A stretch of DNA of 64,000 bases from Kurthia senegalensis (GCF_000285595.1 NZ_HE611066.1:321658-385657); one strand, 5' to 3'; numbered from the stretch's first letter, positions 9,561 to 18,760 are shown. Translations and numbers: made by a program. The notes: generated by a model not told the origin, from the letters alone.

Positions 9561-10901
9561 ATGGGAAATTTTGATATGTTTGATGGGCCATGGCTGCCCT
9601 ATCGTGAAATTGCAGAAGCGGCAGAAAAAATGGTATTCACCGACCCGAATGCGGCGATGTTTAAATTGCGTTCTTTCGGTGAAATGATGGCACAAGAACT
9701 GTGGCAACGTCATCAATTTCCGGTCGTTGAGTCGATTTCGCAATTTGAACGAATTCGACAACTGGAAGAAAACGATATGATTGACCGACAAGTGACGTTT
9801 TACTTTCATGAATTGCGCGTGAAAGGAAACAAAGCAGCGCATAATGCGATGTACGGGACACCAGATGAAGCGGTCGCTCTACTAAGTGTAGCGTACCAAC
9901 TAAGCACGTGGTTTATCAAAAAAGAACTGGACCAAGTAGAGAAGCGCATTCCACCTTTTAAAAAGCCGATGTTGCATCAACAACAAATAGAAACACCGAA
10001 GAAAGAAGTGAAACCGAAAGAAGAGCCGCTACGCCGAGTAGATAAAAAAACGCCAGACTCGTTAATCGAAAAGCGTCAAAAGCAAGAAGCGACTCAAAAA
10101 GCAAAAGAAATAGAGGCAGCAAAGACTGCGCGTATGTTGCCGAAGAAAACAGCTTTGCCGAAAAAAATGACACAGCCTCCTGTGAAAAAACAACAAACAA
10201 AAGTGCCAGAAAATGTAACGACCGTTAAACGCGTACAAAAAGCACAAAAACCGCGTTCGATCAAAAAAGAACGTGCAACGTATTCATTGAAGTGGCTCTA
10301 TATTGCTTTGTTTGTACTCGGTATCGGAATGGCGCTTTTACTAAAAAGTTATGCGATGCCGACAACGTTGATTTTTCAACAGGCAGAACAGTCGAAAAAA
10401 ACGGTAACGGAAGTACAAAAATTACAAACGTACGCGGGGGACCACGCTTACAGTGTAGACGCGGTGTATTTACTACAAGGGGATGGACAGTCGGAAGAAC
10501 AAATTCCGACGTATACCGCTTCGAATAGAAAAGTACTTTCAGGACATATTTTTGCGAAAGATACATACGGTGTTATGAAAGAGACGAACGAAACGTATCA
10601 ACTTCAAAATGGGCAATTTGTCTCGATTGCGTCTATAAAGGAAGCGGAGATGAATGTCCTTTCTGTCTATAAAGAACAAGTGAGTGATGAAGTTGTTTAT
10701 GGAACGGTTCAAGTGCGGTTAAATGCACCGCTAAACGTGCGTTCTGCACCGACAACGACAGCGGAAATCGTCGGTATTACGTATGAAGGACTCAGTTATC
10801 CCGTATATGAACAACGCGGTACGTGGTATCGCATTGCACCGGACGTATGGCTTACGGGCAACCCCGAATATGTGACGTATACGAAAGGAAGTGGTTCGTA
10901 A
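9561..10901 (+). CDS. DUF4145-like / transmembrane / SH3-domain protein
   Basis: Start at ATG 9561, 6 nt after AGGGGG; 446 residues. Residues about 5-120 match the DUF4145 fold known from HsdR N-termini and stand-alone proteins (AAEKMVFTDPNAAMFKLRSF, then ELRVKGNKAAHN). Residues 120-240 form a Lys/Glu/Pro-rich linker. Residues 243-262 are a single membrane helix (LYIALFVLGIGMALLLK). Residues 380-440 form a bacterial SH3-like domain (LNAPLNVRSAPTTTAEIVG, GTWYRI). With no signal peptide, the DUF4145-like part should be cytoplasmic and the SH3 part outside, facing the wall. The stop overlaps the start of the next gene by one base (TAATG), implying translational coupling. Function unknown; an envelope sensor or scaffold is an inference. 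Confidence 0.8.
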   Translation: MGNFDMFDGPWLPYREIAEAAEKMVFTDPNAAMFKLRSFGEMMAQELWQRHQFPVVESISQFERIRQLEENDMIDRQVTFYFHELRVKGNKAAHNAMYGTPDEAVALLSVAYQLSTWFIKKELDQVEKRIPPFKKPMLHQQQIETPKKEVKPKEEPLRRVDKKTPDSLIEKRQKQEATQKAKEIEAAKTARMLPKKTALPKKMTQPPVKKQQTKVPENVTTVKRVQKAQKPRSIKKERATYSLKWLYIALFVLGIGMALLLKSYAMPTTLIFQQAEQSKKTVTEVQKLQTYAGDHAYSVDAVYLLQGDGQSEEQIPTYTASNRKVLSGHIFAKDTYGVMKETNETYQLQNGQFVSIASIKEAEMNVLSVYKEQVSDEVVYGTVQVRLNAPLNVRSAPTTTAEIVGITYEGLSYPVYEQRGTWYRIAPDVWLTGNPEYVTYTKGSGS

Positions 10902-11779
10902 TGATACGTCTTAAACGGTGGCTGCCGTATTGTGTAGTCGTGATTTTGGCGGCACTTTTATTCATTCCGCTTTATAGCCTTTCTCGTCCACATACGTCGA
11001 CGCTTGTAATCGTCGTACTCGTAGTGGCAAGTTGCGTTGCGATTGCGTGGGCCATATTGCACCGGAAGTACGACCTTTCTTTACGTGAACAGAGCTTACG
11101 AATGATTCGCATGATTTTCATGGTCAGCCTCGTTTTGAACACACTCGTTGCCTTTTTGTACGTAGGTGCAAAACAACAAACTGCTTCTTTTGACACGCAT
11201 CAATTAGAATGGGTAAGTGTATGTGCGGTGATCATTGCTTTGTATGGACTCGTTGACACACATGCTTTTCAAGAGCGTACGTCGGTCGTCATGGAAAGAG
11301 CATTCCTTATGGCTAGTTTATTTTTCTTTGCGGGCTTTATGCTCATTCGTCACATAAAGGAATGGTCATGGGTTGGACTTTGTCTCGCAGTCGGTGCTAT
11401 TTTCTTTGCAGGCAGCCTCTTTTTTATTCAGCAAAAAATAGGATTTCTTGTGGCGAAATGGGAAATACCGGTGACATTTTTATTCATCGGCACGCTCGTT
11501 GCAGCGACGCTTCTCTTAAGTGGCTCTTTTTTTAACGGGACGTCTATTTGGCTCGTGCCTGCTCTATTACTCGTCGCTTTTATTGGGGGAATTGGGTTTA
11601 TTATGTGGCAAATTCAGCTGACGTACGTTTCCACAGTATGGTTAGAACTGTTGTATGGCATTTCGCTCATTTGTCTCGTTTGTACGCTGACCGTATTTTA
11701 TTACACTGGTTCTCTTTTAACATGTATTGCGGCATGTATCGCTGCGCTTTATACTTTTTTCTTTTTGCATGAATGGTAA
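10901..11779 (+). CDS. Polytopic membrane protein, about 10 TM helices
   Basis: Starts at the ATG that overlaps the stop of the preceding gene. The 292 residues are almost entirely hydrophobic helices separated by short loops; I count about ten. No transporter motif or catalytic signature is visible and I recognise no family. Coupling to the DUF4145-like/SH3 protein suggests the two act as a membrane complex (inference). A shared terminator follows at 11784. Confidence 0.75.
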   Translation: MIRLKRWLPYCVVVILAALLFIPLYSLSRPHTSTLVIVVLVVASCVAIAWAILHRKYDLSLREQSLRMIRMIFMVSLVLNTLVAFLYVGAKQQTASFDTHQLEWVSVCAVIIALYGLVDTHAFQERTSVVMERAFLMASLFFFAGFMLIRHIKEWSWVGLCLAVGAIFFAGSLFFIQQKIGFLVAKWEIPVTFLFIGTLVAATLLLSGSFFNGTSIWLVPALLLVAFIGGIGFIMWQIQLTYVSTVWLELLYGISLICLVCTLTVFYYTGSLLTCIAACIAALYTFFFLHEW

Positions 11780-11783
11780 AAAA

Positions 11784-11817
11784 AACGCCCTCTTTTCATT
11801 TCGAAAAGGGGGCGTTT
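11784..11817. terminator. Bidirectional terminator
   Basis: AACGCCCTCTTTTC/GAAAAGGGGGCGTT stem. The T run is longer on the minus strand (lepB side); it also closes the membrane-protein pair on the plus strand. Confidence 0.85.
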
Positions 11818-11826
11818 CGTATGCAA

Positions 11827-12348
11827 TTATTCATTTTTAAAATATTTAAAAATAACTTTCCCGTACACTTGCTCTTCAGAAACGAATCCGTACGATCGGC
11901 TATCTTCACTATTCGGTCGATTGTCTCCGAGAACGAAATAATGTCCTTTCGGTACGATAGATTTTCCAGTAACTTCTTTTAAGGTGAAGTCATATGTGTA
12001 AGCATTGCCTGTCGTTTGTTCATACGTAGTAGGGACATTTTTTAAATATTGTTCCTTTTGTTGTTTACCATTAACGTAAATCGTATTGTTTTTTACTTCG
12101 ATTGTATCACCAGGAACACCGATAATACGCTTAATGAAATTTTCATCTGTCGAAGCGGATGAAAAAACGATTACGTCCTGACGTTTGAGTGGAATATTTT
12201 TCATAATCATCACCTTATCTTGATTATGATACGTTGGCTGCATAGAAGCGCCGAGTACGGTAATCGGTGAGAACAAAAAGGTGCGCAGGGCAACTGCACA
12301 GATGATGGCAAAAATCATATAGTGAAACCAAGTCGTCTTTTTTAACAA
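11827..12348 (-). CDS. lepB: Signal peptidase I
   Basis: Type I signal peptidase of the SipS type (173 residues), which cleaves signal peptides of exported proteins at the outer membrane face. One N-terminal membrane helix (residues 9-27) is followed by the catalytic domain. The nucleophile is Ser35 in GASMQPT and the general base is Lys73 in FIKRIIG. The conserved box GDNRPNSEDSRSYG is intact. Start is TTG at 12348, about 8 nt after AAGGAGGC; no ATG fits. Monocistronic. Confidence 0.95.
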   Translation of the reverse strand: MLKKTTWFHYMIFAIICAVALRTFLFSPITVLGASMQPTYHNQDKVMIMKNIPLKRQDVIVFSSASTDENFIKRIIGVPGDTIEVKNNTIYVNGKQQKEQYLKNVPTTYEQTTGNAYTYDFTLKEVTGKSIVPKGHYFVLGDNRPNSEDSRSYGFVSEEQVYGKVIFKYFKNE

Positions 12349-12407
12349 ATCGTTCGCCTCCTTATAAAGTAAGTACGAAGTTGTATGCTAGAAAGTTCCA
12401 GTTAAAA

Positions 12408-12439
12408 CAAAAACTCCTTTCAAATTGAAAGGAGTTTTT
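12408..12439 (-). terminator. trhO terminator
   Basis: AAAACTCCTTTCAA/TTGAAAGGAGTTTT hairpin with T runs on both strands. Confidence 0.85.
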
Positions 12440-12462
12440 ACTAGTATACGATGTACAATCGT

Positions 12463-13413
12463 TTATTTCGCCGTTTCTTTTAACGCTTCAATTGCCGCAG
12501 CAACTTGTTCTTCTGATAAGTTGTGGCGCACGATGTAGCGGTTACGAGGGTCTGTTGTACAAGCCATTGTACAACCACCTAAGTGTTTCGCTTCATTTTC
12601 TTCAGACGCTAAAATTTGTTTGTTACAATCAGGGCTTGCGCAGTTAATATAACGTTCGCAAGGTGTTCCATCGAAGTGGTCACGACCGACGATTACGTGT
12701 TCAACATGGTTAATTGGCACAGTTAAACGTTCGTCGAATACGTACATTTTACCGTCCCAAAGTTGACCTTTTGTTTTTTCGTCTTTACCGTAAGTAGCAA
12801 CACCGCCGTGAAGTTGACCGACATCGCCGAATCCTTCACGTTTCATCCAACCAGAGAATTTTTCACAGCGAATACCACCTGTGCAATACGTAAGAACGTT
12901 TTTGCCTTCAAATAGTTCACGGTTTTCACGCACCCATTCAGGTGTGTCACGGAAGTTTTGAACGTCAGGGCGAATCGCGCCACGGAAGTGACCGACATCA
13001 TATTCATATGTGTTACGAACGTCAAGAACGACTGTATCTTCACGTTGCATTTCAGCTAAGAAGTCCTCAGGTGATAAGTGACGACCTGTTAATTCTAACG
13101 GATTGACATCTTCATCTAATCCAAGGTTGACAAGCTCAGGGCGAGGGCGAACGTGCATTTTTTTGAATGCATGACCTTCTACCTCATCGATTTTAAATAC
13201 GATGCCATCAAATAGTGGATCAGCTTCCATCATAGCGATGTAAGCATTTGTTTGTTCGACTGTACCAGAAACGGTTCCGTTAATGCCTTCAGTCGCAACG
13301 AGAATACGTCCTTTTAAGCCAATCTCTTTACAAGCAGCTAAATGTGCTTGTGAAAAGGCAGCAGGGTCTTCGATTGTAGTATAGTGATAATAAAGTAAAA
13401 CGCGATAATCCAT
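12463..13413 (-). CDS. trhO: tRNA uridine(34) hydroxylase (rhodanese family)
   Basis: TrhO (YbfQ/YceA, UPF0176) adds oxygen at C5 of wobble uridine 34, making ho5U in a group of tRNAs. The 316-residue length is typical. The N-terminal acylphosphatase-like domain contains [14 protein letters not shown]. The rhodanese domain carries the catalytic Cys in [14 protein letters not shown]-terminal Cys cluster ([15 protein letters not shown], then CTMACT) probably binds zinc. The start ATG follows AGGTGG. It stands alone. Confidence 0.95.
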   Translation of the reverse strand: MDYRVLLYYHYTTIEDPAAFSQAHLAACKEIGLKGRILVATEGINGTVSGTVEQTNAYIAMMEADPLFDGIVFKIDEVEGHAFKKMHVRPRPELVNLGLDEDVNPLELTGRHLSPEDFLAEMQREDTVVLDVRNTYEYDVGHFRGAIRPDVQNFRDTPEWVRENRELFEGKNVLTYCTGGIRCEKFSGWMKREGFGDVGQLHGGVATYGKDEKTKGQLWDGKMYVFDERLTVPINHVEHVIVGRDHFDGTPCERYINCASPDCNKQILASEENEAKHLGGCTMACTTDPRNRYIVRHNLSEEQVAAAIEALKETAK

Positions 13414-13652
13414 AATAATTTTCCACCTATCTCAATATATTTGCAGGATATACCTGATAAGATTAACGACTCATTATATCAGTAAAATGTATGGAAATCA
13501 ATTATTCACGTCATTTAAGTTGGAAATGATATGTTTTTTATCGGAATAGTGATGAGGAAAAGAGGTTGTTAACAGTTGTTTTTGGTGTTTTGACCGACAT
13601 TACGAACAACTTTTGTATATTCCTATCAAAAAAGCTAATTCCAGTATCGCGT

Positions 13653-13728
13653 ATAAAAATAGAAGAGGTGCTGTCAAATTCGACGGCATCTCTTCTAGTA
13701 GAGACCGAAATTTTTACTTACGTCTAAG
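13653..13728 (-). repeat. Conserved terminator-type repeat, copy 1
   Basis: Follows the stop of the ABC ATPase gene read on the minus strand. The hairpin is at 13661-13696, with arms AGAAGAGGTGC and GGCATCTCTTCT around the core GTCGAATTTGAC and T5 after it. The flank GTAAGTAAAAATT is shared with copies at 22.0, 49.2 and 56.4 kb. The rest of the gap to 13413 shows no gene. Confidence 0.8.
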
Positions 13729-13742
13729 CCTCTTTTACATAT

Positions 13743-14420
13743 TTAAGATTGTTGAACTAAATTGCCATCTTCCATACGATAAACGTGATCGCAAAGAGGA
13801 AGCATGCGTTCATCATGTGTAACCATGATGGCCGCTTTCCCGCGTTGTTTCGCTTCTTTTGCTAACAATTCAACGACTTCAACGGCACGTTTTGAATCTA
13901 AACTTGCTGTCGGTTCATCGGCTAAAATTACTTTTGAGTTGTTCATGAACGCACGTGCGATTGCGACACGTTGACGTTCACCACCAGATAGTTCATGTGG
14001 CATTTTTTTGATTTTAGCATCTAAGCCAAGCTCTGAAAGTAATTGGATACCGAATTGGCGATCCGCTTTCGTTACAGAACCACCCATTTTTTTCACGAGT
14101 AGTAATTGATCTAGGACGTTTAAATAAGGGATTAAGTTAGATGTTTGTAAAATAAAGCCGAGTTCATTCAAACGGAATTTCGCTAATTGTTTTTCTGATA
14201 AAGCAGCGATGTTTTGACCGTTAATTTCGACTGTACCTGTTGACGGTTGCAATAGAGCACCGGCGATAGAAAGCAATGTACTTTTACCAGAACCAGATGG
14301 TCCGATAATTGCTACGAGTTCACCTGCTTCTACTTCAAGAGAAGTATTTTTTAATGCGTGCACTTCATTGCCAGCTTGTTTGTAAGTTTTTGAAATATTT
14401 TTTAATGATAAAACAGTCAT
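13743..14420 (-). CDS. ABC transporter ATPase, HrtA/LolD-like
   Basis: A 225-residue ATPase of the MacB/LolD class: Walker A GPSGSGKSTL, signature LSGGERQRVAIARAF, Walker B VILADEPTASLD, H-loop MVTHDERM. Its ATG overlaps the stop of the upstream permease gene. It powers the FtsX-type permease encoded next to it. The permease type and adjacent TetR gene recall the haem exporter HrtAB with an HrtR/FhtR-type regulator, but another amphipathic substrate is possible. Confidence 0.88.
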   Translation of the reverse strand: MTVLSLKNISKTYKQAGNEVHALKNTSLEVEAGELVAIIGPSGSGKSTLLSIAGALLQPSTGTVEINGQNIAALSEKQLAKFRLNELGFILQTSNLIPYLNVLDQLLLVKKMGGSVTKADRQFGIQLLSELGLDAKIKKMPHELSGGERQRVAIARAFMNNSKVILADEPTASLDSKRAVEVVELLAKEAKQRGKAAIMVTHDERMLPLCDHVYRMEDGNLVQQS

Positions 14421-15541
14421 TATTCCACTCTCCCTAATGCCGTAAGCGGATCAATTTTGACGATTTGACGTACAGAAATGAGTGAGCTTAATAGGGCAAT
14501 GATGAATAGTACAATTGCATACGTCGTAACGAGCATTGGATCTAAGTTGAAAGGCATCCCTTCTGGAAGCGCCATTGCTGTTAAGTACGTAAGTCCGATA
14601 CCGACAAGGATGCCGAAAGCTGAAAGGAATGCTACTTGCGCTACGATAGATTTCGCGATGAAGCCATTGCTTGCGCCGATTGCTTTCATAACACCGAATT
14701 GTTGTGTTTTTTGCATCGTAATAACATAGAAGAATACGGCGATGATGAATGCTGAGATGACGATACAAAATGCTAACATCATTAAGATCGTACCGTTTTC
14801 TGCTGTGTAACCAGGCATTTTGTTGACGGCTGTTGCTTTTTCGACGGTTTTAATGTTGTTTGCTGCTGCGTCAACTGCCGCAGGATCGACGTTTTCACCT
14901 TTAATGAAAACAGCTTGAATAGGTTTTTTAATCCCGTTATCAGAACCAGGTGCTGCGTATTGATACGCACGCCATGTGTCCATTGGAACGAATGCGACAG
15001 GTAAATGGTTAAACGTTTCACCTTTTACAAAGCCGACGATACGTAGCGTCATTTCTGAGTTAGATACGTTTAATTTATCACCGATTTTATAGCCAGCGTC
15101 TTTCAGTGTGTCGTTGACAACAGCACCTTCTGCATGACTTTTAACAATCGTGTTGCCTTCTGTAATTGTCGGCATGATAAATGCTTCATCTTCTAAACCG
15201 ATTAAAGCGATATCTTCTTTATCCTCTGCATTTTTTGAGTCTGTTTTACCGACAGAGATTGTAGAAGCACCAAATGGTGTTACGTCCTCTACGTTGTCAA
15301 CCTTTTTCAAGTCATCGATAATTGTTTCTGAAATAATTGATTTCGCAAAAGTAGAATCTGCTGTATTTTCAAATACGGCATGTTCTGCTTGAATGTTTTT
15401 AAGTGTTGCTGCACTTAGTGTAGAAAGTCCATTACCGAGACCCGATAAAATAAACACGAGCCAAGCGATTAAAATAATGATGATCGACATCATCGTATAA
15501 CGCAATTTGGAATGTCTTAATTCTTTTAAAGCTAAAAACAT
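14420..15541 (-). CDS. ABC transporter permease, FtsX/HrtB-like
   Basis: A 373-residue permease with one N-terminal membrane helix (residues 16-36), an extracellular MacB-like domain of about 220 residues, then three helices containing GVMKAIGASNGFI and ending in KIDPLTALGRVE. That closing motif and the short length match HrtB-type permeases. It forms an operon with the ATPase gene (overlapping stop and start). The promoter and paired palindromes lie in the 98 bp upstream. Haem export is an inference from architecture; no haem-binding residue can be singled out. Confidence 0.82.
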   Translation of the reverse strand: MFLALKELRHSKLRYTMMSIIIILIAWLVFILSGLGNGLSTLSAATLKNIQAEHAVFENTADSTFAKSIISETIIDDLKKVDNVEDVTPFGASTISVGKTDSKNAEDKEDIALIGLEDEAFIMPTITEGNTIVKSHAEGAVVNDTLKDAGYKIGDKLNVSNSEMTLRIVGFVKGETFNHLPVAFVPMDTWRAYQYAAPGSDNGIKKPIQAVFIKGENVDPAAVDAAANNIKTVEKATAVNKMPGYTAENGTILMMLAFCIVISAFIIAVFFYVITMQKTQQFGVMKAIGASNGFIAKSIVAQVAFLSAFGILVGIGLTYLTAMALPEGMPFNLDPMLVTTYAIVLFIIALLSSLISVRQIVKIDPLTALGRVE

Positions 15542-15560
15542 CGAATACCTCCAATAAAAA

Positions 15561-15645
15561 ATTGGTACCCTAAAAGTAGGATACCAATGTATTATACATG
15601 AAAGTTACACTTGTGTAACTAAAGAAAGTGACAGTTGTGTTACTT
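15561..15645 (-). promoter_or_regulatory. Promoter with three dyads, probable TetR operator of the hrtBA-like operon
   Basis: Minus-strand -10 TATAAT is at 15591-15596. Over the -35 region sits AGTTACAC-TT-GTGTAACT (15603-15620), with perfect 8-bp arms. A related imperfect dyad lies at 15626-15645, and an ATTGGTA/TACCAAT dyad at 15561-15588 covers the start point. The TetR gene ends inside the array. This fits repression of the exporter by the adjacent TetR protein. Confidence 0.65.
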
Positions 15646-16209
15646 TTTTGATAATCCGTTCAAAAGTAAGTTCTGAACACTATTTAAAAAGTCCTCATCT
15701 GACATTTTTGCATAGTTTGGAATATCGATTGATTGAAAGATAAATCCGAGTAAAATGAAATCATTTTGCGATTCATCAATTAATTTCTCCGCTTTTCCTA
15801 ATTGGATTAAAGAAAGGAAAGGTTCATATAGCCCGTGGTGCATACTCGACAATTGTTCTTTTTGTTTCGTTACGACATCCGATACGTCTTCAATCGTAGA
15901 AGCTAACCCTAAAATATGATGTAAATCTTTAATAGAAAACATACGCGTTAATAAGTCACGTAATTGGTGTTCAAACGATTGTGTACGATCGACACCTTGT
16001 AATAAATCAACACTTCTTTTCATCTCATGAATCATAAAAGCACCGATTAACTCTTCCTTATTTGGGTATTGCTTGTAGATGGCGGCACGGGAAACGTCAA
16101 GGCGCGATGCGACAATGCTCATCGTGAATCCTTGGTAGCCTTTTTCTAATATGAGGTCGTGGGTTACTTGCCATAATTGTTGCTTAGAAAATTTCTTTTC
16201 TCTGCCCAT
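15640..16209 (-). CDS. TetR family regulator
   Basis: 189 residues with an N-terminal TetR helix-turn-helix (GFTMSIVASRLDVSRAAIYK, YPNKEELIGAF) and a divergent ligand domain. ATG follows TAGGAGGTG. It lies immediately upstream of the FtsX-type exporter operon on the same strand. Palindromes between the two are its likely operators. By analogy with HrtR/FhtR it could sense haem, but nothing in the sequence proves the ligand. Confidence 0.88.
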   Translation of the reverse strand: MGREKKFSKQQLWQVTHDLILEKGYQGFTMSIVASRLDVSRAAIYKQYPNKEELIGAFMIHEMKRSVDLLQGVDRTQSFEHQLRDLLTRMFSIKDLHHILGLASTIEDVSDVVTKQKEQLSSMHHGLYEPFLSLIQLGKAEKLIDESQNDFILLGFIFQSIDIPNYAKMSDEDFLNSVQNLLLNGLSKK

Positions 16210-16285
16210 AAAGCACCTCCTAAATATACTTTAATGCTACCACTTCACTTTGTAAAATGCGAGCGCAATTTTTTGTAAGGGAATG

Positions 16286-16921
16286 CTAAGAAGCAATCTG
16301 ATTTACGGACTTTTCAAGCGTTTCTTCAAGCGCTTCATACCAATGAATAATTTCTTTTTTATACAAGCTTCGGTACATGAAAACACTCGTCTGCCCATTC
16401 GTTAAGAAAGATAAAATCATCTTCGCAGACGTCCCGAAATCATTGAGTACTTTTAAGTTTTGGCGATGACAATTTTCAAATTGATTTTCAAAAGCATGCA
16501 GAACGGTCTTTTGTTTCGTTAAGGATTCTTTTCCAATAAGTTGTAGCAAGCGATACGTATAAACGATATCTGGATAGTTTCGTTGAAGCGGCATGATTTG
16601 TTCATTCGTTTCATTTGCTTGTCTTTGCATAACGAATAGACGAATTAACGTACGCTCACTTTGAAATTTTTGATAAAAACTGTCTAAAAGCATGTAAATG
16701 ATGCTGAAAATCGTTGTGAGCGGAATAGCAGCGACACTTCCTTTAAGCGCGTATAAAAGAGTGGTCATAACGAAAGGAACAGCGTCAACAATCAATAAAA
16801 AAACAACGAAGAGTGGGAGCTCAAACGCCGTGATACATACTACTTCTATTACGAATACAATCGTTGAGATAATCGTTAATTTTTGGTGAATGGGTGGCAA
16901 TCGATGAACGATCAGCGACAT
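16286..16921 (-). CDS. Membrane protein of unknown function, 211 aa
   Basis: Start set at ATG 16921 after AAGGA; an upstream ATG at 16939 has no site. The N-terminal third holds three hydrophobic helices (TIVFVIEVVCITAFE, FVVFLLIVDAVPFVMTTLL, IPLTTIFSIIYMLL). The rest is a soluble, helical, basic cytoplasmic domain rich in Gln and Asn. No family recognised. It is transcribed divergently from the BceRS-like genes across a promoter region with a long inverted repeat, so shared control is possible. Confidence 0.65.
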   Translation of the reverse strand: MSLIVHRLPPIHQKLTIISTIVFVIEVVCITAFELPLFVVFLLIVDAVPFVMTTLLYALKGSVAAIPLTTIFSIIYMLLDSFYQKFQSERTLIRLFVMQRQANETNEQIMPLQRNYPDIVYTYRLLQLIGKESLTKQKTVLHAFENQFENCHRQNLKVLNDFGTSAKMILSFLTNGQTSVFMYRSLYKKEIIHWYEALEETLEKSVNQIAS

Positions 16922-17045
16922 CTTTATCACATCCTTCATTTTTGTTTGTAAAAATGATATACCCTTTACATCAAAAAAATAACAATTTAATCCTTTTTAA
17001 AGTTTCTATTGATTCGTAATTCGTAATAAAGTGAATCGCATTATA

Positions 17046-17091
17046 CGTGTAGCGACTTTACTTTGACACAATTCGCTACACGCTTTACGAT
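17046..17091 (+). promoter_or_regulatory. Promoter of the bceRS-like genes with overlapping inverted repeat
   Basis: TTGACA (17063-17068), a 17-bp spacer and TACGAT (17086-17091) form a good sigma-A promoter. Arms CGTGTAGCGA (17046-17055) and TCGCTACACG (17073-17082) flank the -35 box, so a bound protein or a hairpin would affect initiation. Confidence 0.65.
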
Positions 17092-17111
17092 TAATAAAAG
17101 AGGTGAATGAC

Positions 17112-17797
17112 GTGAAATTATTATTAATAGAAGATGACCGTGTCATCGGACAACAAATTGCGGAAGATTTTTCGCATTGGCAACTAGAAACACATCTCGT
17201 GGAAGATTTTCAACACGTGTATGAACAATATGAACGCTTACAACCGGATCTCGTATTAATCGACATTCAGCTACCTGCATTCGACGGTTTCCATTGGTGC
17301 CGACAAATTCGTGCAAACTCCAACGTACCTATTTTATTTTTGTCTTCGCGCGACCAACCGATGGATATGGTGATGGCAATGCAAATGGGGGCAGATGATT
17401 ACGTTCAAAAGCCATTTCATATGGACGTCCTCCGTTCGAAAGTGCAAGCACTGCTTAGACGAGCGTACGATTATCAAGAAGTGAGCACACCATCTACACA
17501 ACGAATCAATGGATTGCAAATTGATGCGGCAAGTATGACCGTATCGAAAGGGGAGGAAGTCGTTTCACTGACGAAAAATGAAGCGTTTATTTTAAATGTG
17601 TTAGTAGACGTACCGAACGAAGTCGTAACACGCGATACACTCATGACGAAACTTTGGGACGATGCCCGCTTCGTGAATGACAATACATTAACCGTGAACG
17701 TCAATCGTCTTCGTACGAAATTAACAGAGCTCGGCGCACCGCAAATGATTGAAACGAAAAAGGTGTAGGGTATAAGTTGGTTAAGACAAATGATTAA
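17112..17797 (+). pseudogene. BceR-like response regulator, frame broken near the C-terminus
   Basis: OmpR-family regulator of a BceRS-type system. Start GTG 17112 after AGAGGTG. The receiver domain has the acidic pocket LLIEDD and phospho-acceptor Asp in VLIDIQLPAFDGF. The winged-helix domain ends VNDNTLTVNVNRLRTKL. The frame stops at TAG 17766-17768 after ETKKV. Adding one G there restores the family ending KKGVGYKL and a stop at 17797 overlapping the kinase start by 8 bp. Only the last dozen or so residues are affected. A base-call error is likely. Confidence 0.85.
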
Positions 17798-18748
17798 ACT
17801 TTTTTAAGAGAACGTCTATCGTATATTGCCTTCTTATTATTTTGTGCCGTATGGATGAACGTCTTATTACTAATTGACAACGGATTTGGCTTCGCCCGAT
17901 TTAGTTATTTAAATGGGACGCTACTATTTTTCGCACTTCTTTTTTTCGGACGCCTATTTTGGAAAGACGCACGTCAACTCGAGTCATTTGAACAAAAAGA
18001 AGAAGCGAATTATATCGCTGTATTTCAGCAGTATACCGAACAACTAGAAAGCCAAATGACGAAAGAGTTGTTAGAGACGAAAGTAGCCATCGAGGAACGT
18101 GCGGACATTCAATTTTCTTGGGGGCACGAATTAAAAACGCCGTTGACGACGATGCAGTTACTTATCGATAAACTCCCGGCATCTGAACAAAAGCAATTGC
18201 TCCAACTTGAATGGATGCGCATGAACTTACTCGTCGACCAATCGCTACATTCGCTACGCTTAAATGCTGCAGAGAATGATTTATTATTTCGCAAAATTGA
18301 TATGAAACGTATTTTAATTGATGAAGTGAAAATGTTGAAAAGCTGGTGTCGTATACAAGACGTGGCGATTGATTTAGACATTGAAGAAGACGAGGTCGTG
18401 ACGGATGCGAAATGGTTGAGTTTTATTATTCGACAGCTCTTATCGAATAGTTTGAAATATAGCAATAAAGGTGGCACGCTAACGATTACGTATAAAAATC
18501 GTTGTTTAGCGATTCAAGATGAGGGCATGGGCATTTTAGAAGAAGATGTACCGCGGATCTTTGACAAAGGTTTTACAGGAACGAATGGTCGCAAGCAATC
18601 GGCATCAACAGGGATGGGCTTGTATTTAGCGAAACAATCTGCCGAACAACTCCACGCAAAACTGTTTGCGACGTCCGAAATTCATGTCGGAACGACCGTT
18701 TATTTACAACTACCGAAGCAAAATGACTATACGAATACGCTAATGTGA
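17790..18748 (+). pseudogene. BceS-like intramembrane-sensing histidine kinase, frame broken near the start
   Basis: The ATG at 17790 opens MIKLF and then meets a stop in the T6 run at 17800-17805. One extra T gives an uninterrupted kinase continuing LRERLSYIAFLLFCAVWM. The protein (about 319 residues) has two N-terminal membrane helices with almost no external loop, typical of kinases that sense through a partner ABC transporter. It then has a HisKA motif SWGHELKTPLTTM with the phospho-acceptor His, and an ATPase domain with NSLKYS, DEGMGI and TGMGLYLAK. The downstream BceAB-like transporter would be the sensory partner. Probably intact in the organism. Confidence 0.85.
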
Positions 18749-18760
18749 CATGAATGTCAC
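18745..18760 (+). promoter_or_regulatory. Palindrome upstream of bceA-like gene
   Basis: GTGACAT-GA-ATGTCAC has perfect 7-bp arms overlapping the kinase stop codon, about 90 bp before the transporter start. It is a candidate binding site for the adjacent response regulator. The binding site is not proven. Confidence 0.4.

Noticed and set aside
13440-13740. Possible CRISPR or riboswitch in the gap with repeated AAAATAGAAG words
   Set aside because: No regular spacer-repeat pattern and no known riboswitch core; explained by the terminator-type repeat.
17046-17082. Terminator for the divergent membrane gene
   Set aside because: The inverted repeat lies upstream of both genes and overlaps a promoter, with no T tail on either strand.
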